Positions 43,512-50,358 of a DNA stretch of 64,000 nt are shown in pieces. The stretch spans positions 62,001 through 126,000 of the forward strand of contig CAIPOI010000006.1 of the NCBI GenBank assembly GCA_903866625.1, read 5' to 3'. The notes under the pieces are model-generated. The model saw only the letters and a program-made list of their open reading frames with translations, made no database searches and was not told where the DNA came from. Position numbers and translations under genes: made by a program. This stretch comes from an uncultured archaeon. GTDB lineage: Archaea > Nanobdellota > Nanobdellia > Pacearchaeales > GW2011-AR1. Positions within the stretch are counted from its first letter, which is position 1. Every line of letters starts with the position of its first letter.

Positions 43512-43907
43512 ATGGCAGATTTTAGAAGAGACAATAGAAGATTTGACAGAGGAGAAAGAAGAGGTTTTGATAGAGATAACTCTCGAGGCAGATTTGGAGA
43601 TAGAAGAGGACCAAGAAGAGATAGAAATGGTAAACTCCCAATGGTAGATGCTGTTTGTGATAAATGTGGAAAAGATTGTCAGCTTCCATTTAAACCAACA
43701 GAAGGTAAGCCTGTTTTCTGTAGTGAATGTTTTGAGAAAAAAGGTAATTCTAGAGGAAGTTTTGGTGGAAGAAATAGTTCAAGTTCTGGCGGAATAAGCA
43801 AAGAACAATTTGATGAACTTAATATAAAACTTGATAAAATTCTTGGAATTTTAGAAATGATTGAGTTTGAAGACGAAGAAGAAGCTGAAGAAGAGAGTGA
43901 AGAGTAA
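43512..43907 (+). CDS. RG-rich CxxC zinc-ribbon protein
   Basis: A 131-residue protein. The first 40 residues are rich in Arg, Gly and Asp (MADFRRDNRRFDRGERRGF), an RGG-like tract suited to RNA binding. The middle is a zinc ribbon with two CxxC pairs (AVCDKCGKDCQLPFKP and VFCSECFEKK), then a Ser/Gly linker and a helical acidic tail. The same arrangement is common in candidate-phyla bacteria and DPANN archaea, role unknown. Probably RNA- or ribosome-associated (inference). Confidence 0.75.
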   Translation: MADFRRDNRRFDRGERRGFDRDNSRGRFGDRRGPRRDRNGKLPMVDAVCDKCGKDCQLPFKPTEGKPVFCSECFEKKGNSRGSFGGRNSSSSGGISKEQFDELNIKLDKILGILEMIEFEDEEEAEEESEE

Positions 43908-43945
43908 AAGCTTAAATATCTCAAAATTCTATATAAACAGTTAAT

Positions 43946-44404
43946 ATGAAGAGGACTAGTAAAATAGAAACTCTAGTAAGAATAATTCTCAGTGCCTGCG
44001 CAGCAGCAGGAATATGGGCCTTAGTTAAGGCAGATGCAGCAGAACCAAAAAAGCTTGGAGTAGAAAAAACAGACATAACAGGAGAGTGGAATCTTCCAGG
44101 TTATTATTGTGAGAACCCAACAAATAATGTTAGAGAATATTGGGGCTGGGGAACTTATAATATTACAAATAATCAAGGCAAAGTAAGTGGAAGTTTTAAG
44201 AGTGAAAGTTATGATCTTGGGTATAAAGTTGAAGGAACTCAGGAAGGAAAAAAAGTTATTCTTAAGACAAGTAGAGCAGATGGAGTTAATTCAAACTCTT
44301 GGATTTATCGGGGAGTCTTAAGTGATGATAACACTATTTTTATTGGGCCCGGTGCGTTTCCTGAACTCAGAAAACTTCATAGAAAAAATAAGAAAGTATT
44401 ATAA
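43946..44404 (+). CDS. Hypothetical exported protein
   Basis: A 152-residue protein with a short hydrophobic N-terminal segment (LVRIILSACAAAGIWALVKA) that could be a signal peptide, followed by a beta-rich region (TDITGEWNLPGYYCENPTN, GWGTYNITNN, KVSGSFKSES) typical of small lipocalin-like or beta-barrel secreted proteins. Not otherwise recognised. Confidence 0.6.
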   Translation: MKRTSKIETLVRIILSACAAAGIWALVKADAAEPKKLGVEKTDITGEWNLPGYYCENPTNNVREYWGWGTYNITNNQGKVSGSFKSESYDLGYKVEGTQEGKKVILKTSRADGVNSNSWIYRGVLSDDNTIFIGPGAFPELRKLHRKNKKVL

Positions 44405-44436
44405 ATTCAAGAAAACCTATTTAATAGAGGTGTAAA

Positions 44437-44655
44437 ATGGCAAAAAACAAAAAAGAAAGTTGTGAATGTGAAAATGTATGCAGTTGTCACAAGTGGCATC
44501 ATAAAGCTTGTGGTGGAAGTATCTATGGCTTAGGTTTTATTGGAGCTTTAGTTTTCTATATTCAGCAAGCAACAAGTTTTGGAACTGGTTTGTTAGGAAT
44601 TTTAAAAGCTCTGGTTTGGCCTGCGATGTTAGTTTTCAAACTTCTTGGATTATAA
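44437..44655 (+). CDS. Small membrane protein with Cys/His head
   Basis: A 72-residue protein. The first 25 residues carry a metal-binding-like head (SCECENVCSCHKWHHKACGG: five Cys, three His). Two hydrophobic segments follow at about 28-44 and 50-70. The head faces the cytosol if the Lys-rich start stays inside. Function unknown. Confidence 0.65.
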   Translation: MAKNKKESCECENVCSCHKWHHKACGGSIYGLGFIGALVFYIQQATSFGTGLLGILKALVWPAMLVFKLLGL

Positions 44656-44720
44656 TCCCTTTAGTTTTTATTATTTTATTTTTTAGTTAGGTTTTTAATC
44701 TTGCTTTGAAGTAAGAATTT

Positions 44721-45110
44721 ATGGAGTTTGATTCAGAAGGAAGAATAATTCTTCCAGCAGGAATGCAGGAAGAAAGAGAAAAAGAAAATAATTCTCTTAT
44801 TCTAACAAAGATACAAGTTAACCTTACGAGCCCGGCTATTGCTCAGTTAAAAATTGAGATTGGTAGTAAAGTAAATACAGATAGAGTAAGTCTTATCAGA
44901 GAAATTGTGGCTTTTTCAGAGTTTTATGCAAAATCTAATTTTAGGGCAGTTGATTCAGAAGTAATTGCAGTTGATGGCAAGAGTGTTATTATTGAAGCAA
45001 AAAGCAGTTTACTAATGTATTCTATGCTTAATCAGCTCACCGCAGATTTAAGAGATAGATATAGTTCAAAGGGTTTTAGAGTAGTTGTGAAGGGCGGGTT
45101 TGAAAGATAA
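44721..45110 (+). CDS. Hypothetical protein
   Basis: A 129-residue soluble alpha/beta protein that I do not recognise. It begins MEFDSEGRIILPAGMQEERE, vaguely like an AbrB start, but the rest (LILTKIQVNLTSPAIAQLKI) is different. Confidence 0.55.
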   Translation: MEFDSEGRIILPAGMQEEREKENNSLILTKIQVNLTSPAIAQLKIEIGSKVNTDRVSLIREIVAFSEFYAKSNFRAVDSEVIAVDGKSVIIEAKSSLLMYSMLNQLTADLRDRYSSKGFRVVVKGGFER

Positions 45111-45167
45111 TTTTTAGTAAAAATCAACTATAATAATACTTATAAATCTGAATATTTTCAGATTTAT

Positions 45168-45692
45168 ATGGCAAGAAAAGATATGGCAAGTTTATATGCA
45201 AAGAGATTTTGTGAAGAGTTTCCTAATCCACGAATAGTAGAACCTAAAACAGATACTTTTGGACAAACTGTAAACTACTTGCTTGGACCTTCTCAAATTT
45301 GGCCTGCACAGTTAGATTCACTAACTTTTAGAGTTTCTGAAAATCATGGAGAAAGAGAGATGGATTATGAAACTCAAAAATTAGTTTTAATGCTGGAAAG
45401 TCCTGAACTTACTAAGAGAAGTTATGTTTCAAAAGAAGAATATCAAGTTACTATAGACTTCTGTTTTAGAGCAGTTCTTTCTGGAATGAAGAATGCAAAG
45501 CTAAGAATGGTTGTAGATAGTAAAAAGAGAGAGATTATTAGAAATGCTAATCCTGTAAGAAGACTTTTTTTAAGAGAAAAAACAGCAAGACAACAAGCAC
45601 TTCAAGATCCATTAGTACAAAGATTGATAACCTCCTTAAAAGATTCAGTTGAAGGATATAGAAAACAAGCAGTTTGTTGGGGTTTAGGTTAG
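45168..45692 (+). CDS. Hypothetical protein
   Basis: A 174-residue soluble protein without a domain I can name. It is basic, with a helical C-terminal half rich in Arg and Gln (REKTARQQALQDPLVQRLIT). A TATA-like element (ACTTATAAATC) lies about 25 bases before the ATG. Confidence 0.6.
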   Translation: MARKDMASLYAKRFCEEFPNPRIVEPKTDTFGQTVNYLLGPSQIWPAQLDSLTFRVSENHGEREMDYETQKLVLMLESPELTKRSYVSKEEYQVTIDFCFRAVLSGMKNAKLRMVVDSKKREIIRNANPVRRLFLREKTARQQALQDPLVQRLITSLKDSVEGYRKQAVCWGLG

Positions 45693-45732
45693 TTTTAGAT
45701 ATATTTTTATAGTTTTAAAAAAGTGAGATAGT

Positions 45733-46419
45733 ATGATAAAAGCAATTCTGTTCGATATTGATAACACGCTTATGGACTTTATGAAAATGAAGCACGAGTG
45801 TTGTAAAGCAGCCATTGATGCCATGATTAGTGCTGGATTAAAAACTAATCAAGAAAAAGGCTTGGAAGTTTTGTATAAACTTTATGATAAATATGGTTTA
45901 GAATATCAGTATATCTTTAGAAATCTTCTTAGAGAGCTTGGAGGAAAAGTAGATTATAGAATAATATCTCATGGCATTATAGCTTATAGAAAAATGAGGG
46001 ATTCTTATTTAATTCCTTATCCTGATGTTATTTCCACACTTATTGAACTAAAGAAAAATTATAAGCTCGCAGTAGTAAGTGATGCACCTGTTCTTCAAGC
46101 TTGGATGAGATTAGTAACAATGAGGCTTGATGGTTTTTTTGATGTAGTTATAACTAAAGCTGATGCAAGAAAGCAAAAAACTCATGCTGCTCCATTTAAG
46201 GCAGCATTAAGAGAATTAAAAATTAAATCTGAAGAAGCAGTTATGATTGGGGATAGAATTTCAAGAGATGTTGAAACAGCCAAGAAGCTTGGCATAAAAA
46301 CTATTTATGCAAGATATGGGGATACTCATAAAGCAGAAGTTGGAAAGAGTGGAGCAGATGCAGAGATAGAAAGAGTTTCAGAGATTATTGGGGTTTTGGA
46401 GAAGTGGGGAAAATTTTAA
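45733..46419 (+). CDS. HAD-superfamily hydrolase
   Basis: A 228-residue HAD phosphatase-like enzyme. Motif I is ILFDIDNTLMDF with the nucleophile Asp and acid/base Asp, motif II is the Ser in AVVSDAP, motif III a Lys region (KADARKQKTHAAPF) and motif IV VMIGDRISRDVETAKKLG. The cap near residues 18-95 is helical. The substrate is unknown. Followed after one base by the VOC gene. Confidence 0.88.
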   Translation: MIKAILFDIDNTLMDFMKMKHECCKAAIDAMISAGLKTNQEKGLEVLYKLYDKYGLEYQYIFRNLLRELGGKVDYRIISHGIIAYRKMRDSYLIPYPDVISTLIELKKNYKLAVVSDAPVLQAWMRLVTMRLDGFFDVVITKADARKQKTHAAPFKAALRELKIKSEEAVMIGDRISRDVETAKKLGIKTIYARYGDTHKAEVGKSGADAEIERVSEIIGVLEKWGKF

Positions 46420-46420
46420 A

Positions 46421-46831
46421 ATGAAATTTAATAAATTAGTTCCAGAATTAAGTGTGAAGAATTTTGAAAAGAGCCTTAAATTTTATACAGAAGTAATTGG
46501 ATTTAAAGTTGAATATAATCGTTTAGACTCTTTGTTTGCATTTTTATCTTTTCAGGGAAGCCAGATTATGATTGAGCAAGAAAATGAAAATTGGAAGGTG
46601 GGAAAATTAGAATATCCTCTTGGAAGAGGAATTAATCTGCAAATAGAAGTTGAAAGTATCGAACCTATTTTTAAAGCATTAAAGAAAAATAATTATCCTA
46701 TTTTTGTTGAACCCAAAGAAAGTTCATACTTGGTTGGCAAAAAAAAGATTAGGTGCAAAGAATTGTTGGTTCAGGACCCAGATGGATATTTATTAAGATT
46801 CTCAGAGGATTTGAAGGAAGAAATAATATGA
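46421..46831 (+). CDS. VOC (glyoxalase/bleomycin-resistance) family protein
   Basis: A 136-residue VOC-fold protein: VPELSVKNFEKSLKFYTEVI at the start, with a paired beta-alpha-beta-beta-beta second half ending in LLVQDPDGYLLRFSEDL. The VOC fold supports metal-dependent isomerases, dioxygenases and drug-binding proteins; the substrate is not predictable. The ATG at 46421 follows the HAD stop by one base. Confidence 0.85.
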   Translation: MKFNKLVPELSVKNFEKSLKFYTEVIGFKVEYNRLDSLFAFLSFQGSQIMIEQENENWKVGKLEYPLGRGINLQIEVESIEPIFKALKKNNYPIFVEPKESSYLVGKKKIRCKELLVQDPDGYLLRFSEDLKEEII

Positions 46832-47094
46832 AATACGAACTTACAACTGCAGTTTATCCAATGGGAAAAACAGATTTTCCATTTGTGCCTGGCACAGAAA
46901 GAACTCAAACCTTAGATAGTGAATCTGGGCTTGGTAAAACTGTTTGGGAAGGATATTTATCAATGCAAAAAGGCAAGAAACCAGTATTAAATGCTGATAA
47001 CTTCTCAACCGCTATGAATAGCTTTTTTAGATTTCTTGCGGGTGAAGGCAGAGATAGTTGGCCTCAGGTTAGAAATATTAGAGAAGTTGCTTAG
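46828..47094 (+). CDS. Hypothetical small protein
   Basis: An 88-residue protein starting at the ATG that overlaps the VOC stop as ATGA. It has a helical C-terminus (AMNSFFRFLAGEGRDSWPQV) and no recognised motif. Longer in-frame extensions upstream lie inside the VOC gene and were not used. Confidence 0.6.
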   Translation: MKYELTTAVYPMGKTDFPFVPGTERTQTLDSESGLGKTVWEGYLSMQKGKKPVLNADNFSTAMNSFFRFLAGEGRDSWPQVRNIREVA

Positions 47095-47098
47095 AAAT

Positions 47099-47254
47099 TT
47101 ATATTAACTGAGAATTAATCAATAGATTCTGTTGTTCACTCCAATCTTTATCAGAATGAGTCTTAACATAGTTAGCCCAAAATTTTATGAATTCCAGTCT
47201 TTCCTTAAAGTCTTTTTCAATATCTTGTGCTATTTTTTTATTATTAATTTTCAT
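47099..47254 (-). CDS. 51-residue partner protein of the nucleotidyltransferase
   Basis: A small frame on the minus strand with ATG at 47254 and TAA at 47099. It encodes MKINNKKIAQDIEKDFKERL, then a helical segment and SDKDWSEQQNLLINSQL. Its start overlaps the stop of the nucleotidyltransferase gene as ATGA, so the two are translated together, as in toxin-antitoxin pairs. The WSxQQxxLIxSQ pattern may mark a conserved partner family (from memory, unverified). Confidence 0.7.
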   Translation of the reverse strand: MKINNKKIAQDIEKDFKERLEFIKFWANYVKTHSDKDWSEQQNLLINSQLI

Positions 47255-47841
47255 TTTATTAGTTTAAACTCCTTTTTTACATCTAAGTCTTCTATAAGTT
47301 TAAGCAGTTCGGGATTATTAAGCTTTTCTTTAAATAATTCATAAATATGTTTGGCATCTTCTATGTCTTTCTTATTACCGCTTCTACCAAGCATTAGTTT
47401 GTAAGCAATTTGCATTTCCAAGGAGGAAATATAAAGAGTTTGTTTATTGAAAAGCACCTTTAGCTTGTTCTTAAAAGAGTATTCTTGAATCTCATCTTCA
47501 ATCAGCTTAAATTCCATATTAGGCAGGGGCTTTCCTATTCTTGAGAAGCGAATATTATGCTCTTTAACCATTTCAAATGCATCTTCGGGGATGGAAGTAT
47601 TCAAACATTCAAATCCAGAACTATGTATTTTTTTCCAAAGATTTTTGAAAGAATCAAAATTCATCTTAGGAATTAACAGATCTACATCTTCTGTGGCTCT
47701 TGACCTCCCAAATATTATGGAAACATAACCTGAAACTAAGACATAACTATCAAGCAGATTACAAAAATCAATTACAAATTTATCTAACTCGCTTGGTACT
47801 CTATTAAGTTTTATCTCTTTTTTCTCGGGATAGTATTCCAT
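47251..47841 (-). CDS. Nucleotidyltransferase-fold protein (AbiEii/MNT-like)
   Basis: A 196-residue nucleotidyltransferase-fold protein. YVLVSGYVSIIFGRSRATEDVDLLIPK has the helix-turn and the D-x-D pair (EDVDL) of the AbiEii-like and DUF6036-type families, in which a Gly-rich turn precedes the metal Asp pair. The helical C-terminal half (SSLEMQIAYKLMLGRSGNKKDIEDAKHI) is typical of these. Family members are toxins that modify tRNA or proteins, or are orphan enzymes. It is coupled to a 51-residue gene. Confidence 0.8.
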   Translation of the reverse strand: MEYYPEKKEIKLNRVPSELDKFVIDFCNLLDSYVLVSGYVSIIFGRSRATEDVDLLIPKMNFDSFKNLWKKIHSSGFECLNTSIPEDAFEMVKEHNIRFSRIGKPLPNMEFKLIEDEIQEYSFKNKLKVLFNKQTLYISSLEMQIAYKLMLGRSGNKKDIEDAKHIYELFKEKLNNPELLKLIEDLDVKKEFKLIK

Positions 47842-47962
47842 GTAATGAAGAATTTCACAAACTATAAAACTCTTTTGGTTAGAAAGAGAAGTTTTAAAAA
47901 TAGCTTACATTTAGTTGAATTAAGGTGTTAGCGCCTTAGAAGCTTATTCTAAGAATAATAAT

Positions 47963-48442
47963 ATGAACATAGAACTTCCAAAAAATACGCCTTGGCCTTC
48001 AACATATGAATCTTTAGGTGAAGCAAAACCTGAAAAATTAAGAAGTAGATATGGAAGAGAAGCTGCTGCGTTTAGATCAGCTATTCCAGCACTTACTACA
48101 GAACCTCCACAGATACATTTAATTGCAGAAAGAGATGGAAAACCTTTTGAAGAATTAATAACAGAATTTAGTTTACCTTTCCATGTAGCTATGTTGAATG
48201 CAAGAACAGGACAAACTATCTTAAAAAAATATAATCCTGGCGAAGATATTATTATGCCTGATTTTACAGTCCATTGGCTAATAAATCCAAATAATCAAAG
48301 GCTTGAATTTAAATGTGAATATGCTCCACATCCTTGGGATGGTCAGGGTGATGAACCTGAGTTTGAAAATCTCTCTTCCTTATGGAAAGAAGTGAGCGCA
48401 AGAGGATTAATGCAAAAAGTTCTCGAGGCTAGCAGGGATTAA
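47963..48442 (+). CDS. Hypothetical protein
   Basis: A 159-residue soluble protein that I do not recognise. Pro- and aromatic-rich stretches (LPKNTPWPSTYESLGE, FTVHWLINPNNQRLEFKCEY, HPWDGQGDEPEF) suggest a compact beta-rich fold. The next gene starts one base after its stop. Confidence 0.6.
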   Translation: MNIELPKNTPWPSTYESLGEAKPEKLRSRYGREAAAFRSAIPALTTEPPQIHLIAERDGKPFEELITEFSLPFHVAMLNARTGQTILKKYNPGEDIIMPDFTVHWLINPNNQRLEFKCEYAPHPWDGQGDEPEFENLSSLWKEVSARGLMQKVLEASRD

Positions 48443-48443
48443 T

Positions 48444-48731
48444 ATGCATAGAATATTACAGCATAATCTGCGATTATGTCATGGAAGAAGTCTTTGGAAA
48501 TATATTGAACTTGGTTTGGATGTACATTTAGGATTAGCAGATAAGGTTGGCTTATTGATGCATCTTTCAAAAACAGATCATACAAATTTTAATGATCTAT
48601 GGAGAGATGTCGGAGACTATGTTTTTGCCAGAAATTTTAATTCCATAGAATGTCAAAGATTGAAAGAAAGTGATTTGAACAATCAAACTTATTGGGGTAG
48701 AATTACTTTAAAATATTCTGTGGGCAAATAA
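48444..48731 (+). CDS. Hypothetical small protein
   Basis: A 95-residue protein, not recognised, rich in His, Arg and Leu at the start (MHRILQHNLRLCHGRSLWKY). It is probably cotranscribed with the preceding 159-residue gene. Confidence 0.55.
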   Translation: MHRILQHNLRLCHGRSLWKYIELGLDVHLGLADKVGLLMHLSKTDHTNFNDLWRDVGDYVFARNFNSIECQRLKESDLNNQTYWGRITLKYSVGK

Positions 48732-48769
48732 AATGCATAGGATATAAAGTTAAACTAGTTAATTTTAAT

Positions 48770-48982
48770 ATGGAAGGATTATATTATGATAGAGTTATGA
48801 TGCGTTGGAGACTTCGCTCAGAAATTGATTTTCTTGAAAAAGGAGGGAATTATCTAGTTCCTTTAAGTGCTGGAAGCAGAGCGTTATTAGAGATGGATAG
48901 AATAGGAGATTTAAGCTGGTCGGACATAGCAAAGATTGACCCAATTACACCAATTATAAAAAGAAGTATTAAGAAAAAATAA
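48770..48982 (+). CDS. Hypothetical small protein
   Basis: A 70-residue protein with a basic C-terminus (IIKRSIKKK). No motif recognised. One of a run of five short orphan genes leading to the defence island. Confidence 0.5.
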   Translation: MEGLYYDRVMMRWRLRSEIDFLEKGGNYLVPLSAGSRALLEMDRIGDLSWSDIAKIDPITPIIKRSIKKK

Positions 48983-49050
48983 AAATTATCACTTCTAAGT
49001 AATCGGATTTGTTTTTAAAGTAAGAAAATGGTAAATTCTAACTTTAAAAA

Positions 49051-49338
49051 ATGACAAGAAAATATTATTGGTGTGATAAGAATTGTTCAAGAGTTTCTGT
49101 TGTCAATAATCAAGTAAGATGCGATTGTTATAGGCAGAGTGAAATTCAAGAGTGGTGTGCTATGGGCAAACTTCCTGATGACTGTGGAGTTTCTCTTGCG
49201 GTTCAGAGAAATGAGTCTTCTGCTTCTACTCCTGAAAAGTATTTTGCAGAGCTCAGAAGATTATTAAGAAAAACAAGGAGAGAAGTTCTAACTGAGCAAA
49301 AGCGTATTGCAAGATTAAATGCTGGGCCTTATACTTAA
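49051..49338 (+). CDS. Hypothetical Cys-rich small protein
   Basis: A 95-residue protein whose first half has six Cys (WCDKNCSRV, VRCDCYRQ, EWCAMGKLPDDCG), likely a zinc site, and whose second half is a basic helix (ELRRLLRKTRREVLTEQKRI). Possibly nucleic-acid binding; not recognised. Confidence 0.6.
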   Translation: MTRKYYWCDKNCSRVSVVNNQVRCDCYRQSEIQEWCAMGKLPDDCGVSLAVQRNESSASTPEKYFAELRRLLRKTRREVLTEQKRIARLNAGPYT

Positions 49339-49371
49339 AAAGTCAAACGGGGGAAACTAAGCTTTTCAAAA

Positions 49372-49593
49372 ATGGTGAAGATAATCAAAGCTCAAAAAAT
49401 TAATAAGAAAATAAATACAGAACTCTTAAGTAAATTTGGGGAGTTTGTTTATCATTCAGAGGGTGTTGAAGGAATAGTTATTCAGGTAGAGTTTAGCAAT
49501 GGAACTGGAATAAGATTCAGAAGAAGCCATGAAGATGATGATATAGAAGAAGAGAATAAGAGGCATAAGGAAGATGCGGGTAGAAAGGATTAA
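49372..49593 (+). CDS. Hypothetical small protein
   Basis: A 73-residue charged protein with a short beta-like part (GEFVYHSEGVEGIVIQVEF) and a Lys/Glu/Asp-rich end. No domain recognised. Confidence 0.5.
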   Translation: MVKIIKAQKINKKINTELLSKFGEFVYHSEGVEGIVIQVEFSNGTGIRFRRSHEDDDIEEENKRHKEDAGRKD

Positions 49594-49618
49594 ATAATTC
49601 TGAAATCTTGAGTAGAAT

Positions 49619-50314
49619 ATGACGTTTAAGCTTTCGCCCAGTCAACTCAACTTAATGCACGAGTGCCCAAGGTGTTTTTGGCTGACTTGTCATGAAAAAT
49701 GGAAAAGGCCAGCAGGAATTTTCCCGAGCTTGCCAAGTGGCATGGATTCAATTCTAAAGAAACATTTTGATAAATTTATGGAAAAAGGAAAACTTCCACC
49801 AGAATTGTGCAATGAAAAAAATGAAACAGAATGTAAAAATCTAAAGTTATTTGATGATAAAAAACTACTATATGAATGGCGTAATTCAAGAAAAGGTTTG
49901 TGGTTTGAAGATGGAGAAGGAAATATTCTTCATGGCGGAATAGATAACTTATTAATAAATAAATTAAACAATAAGATTATAGTCTTGGATTATAAAACAA
50001 GAGGTCTTCCTTTAAAAGAAGACACGCATGAACACTATCAAGATCAACTTAATATCTATGCTTTTCTTCTAAAGAAGTTAGGCAAAGAAGTTGAAGATTT
50101 TGCATATTTGTTGTTTTATCATCCTAAGGAAGTTTTAGATTCTGGAGCAGTCATCTTCCACACAGATTTAAAGAAAATGAACGTTTCTCCAGATGATGCT
50201 GAAGATATTTTCAAAAAAGCCCTCAAGTTGCTTGATGGCAAATGTCCGAGCACCACGTGTGAGTGGTGCGAAGGAGCGAAAGAAAGTAAAAGTTATCTAC
50301 TCAGGGGTAGATAA
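49619..50314 (+). CDS. PD-(D/E)XK nuclease (RecB/Cas4-like) with likely Fe-S cluster
   Basis: A 231-residue nuclease-fold protein. Motifs in order: LSPSQLNLMHECPRCFW at the start, a Gly-Gly-Ile-Asp turn (HGGIDNLLIN), the catalytic core VLDYKTRG (D-x-K) and the Gln/Tyr helix YQDQLNIYAFLLKK. An N-terminal CPRC and C-terminal Cys residues (CPSTTCEWC) are placed like the four Cys that bind a [4Fe-4S] cluster in Cas4 and AddB. No CRISPR array or other cas genes are near. It opens the defence island. Confidence 0.82.
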   Translation: MTFKLSPSQLNLMHECPRCFWLTCHEKWKRPAGIFPSLPSGMDSILKKHFDKFMEKGKLPPELCNEKNETECKNLKLFDDKKLLYEWRNSRKGLWFEDGEGNILHGGIDNLLINKLNNKIIVLDYKTRGLPLKEDTHEHYQDQLNIYAFLLKKLGKEVEDFAYLLFYHPKEVLDSGAVIFHTDLKKMNVSPDDAEDIFKKALKLLDGKCPSTTCEWCEGAKESKSYLLRGR

Positions 50315-50358
50315 AAAAATATAGAAAGATCTTTATATGCAAAAAAGATAAATTCTAC

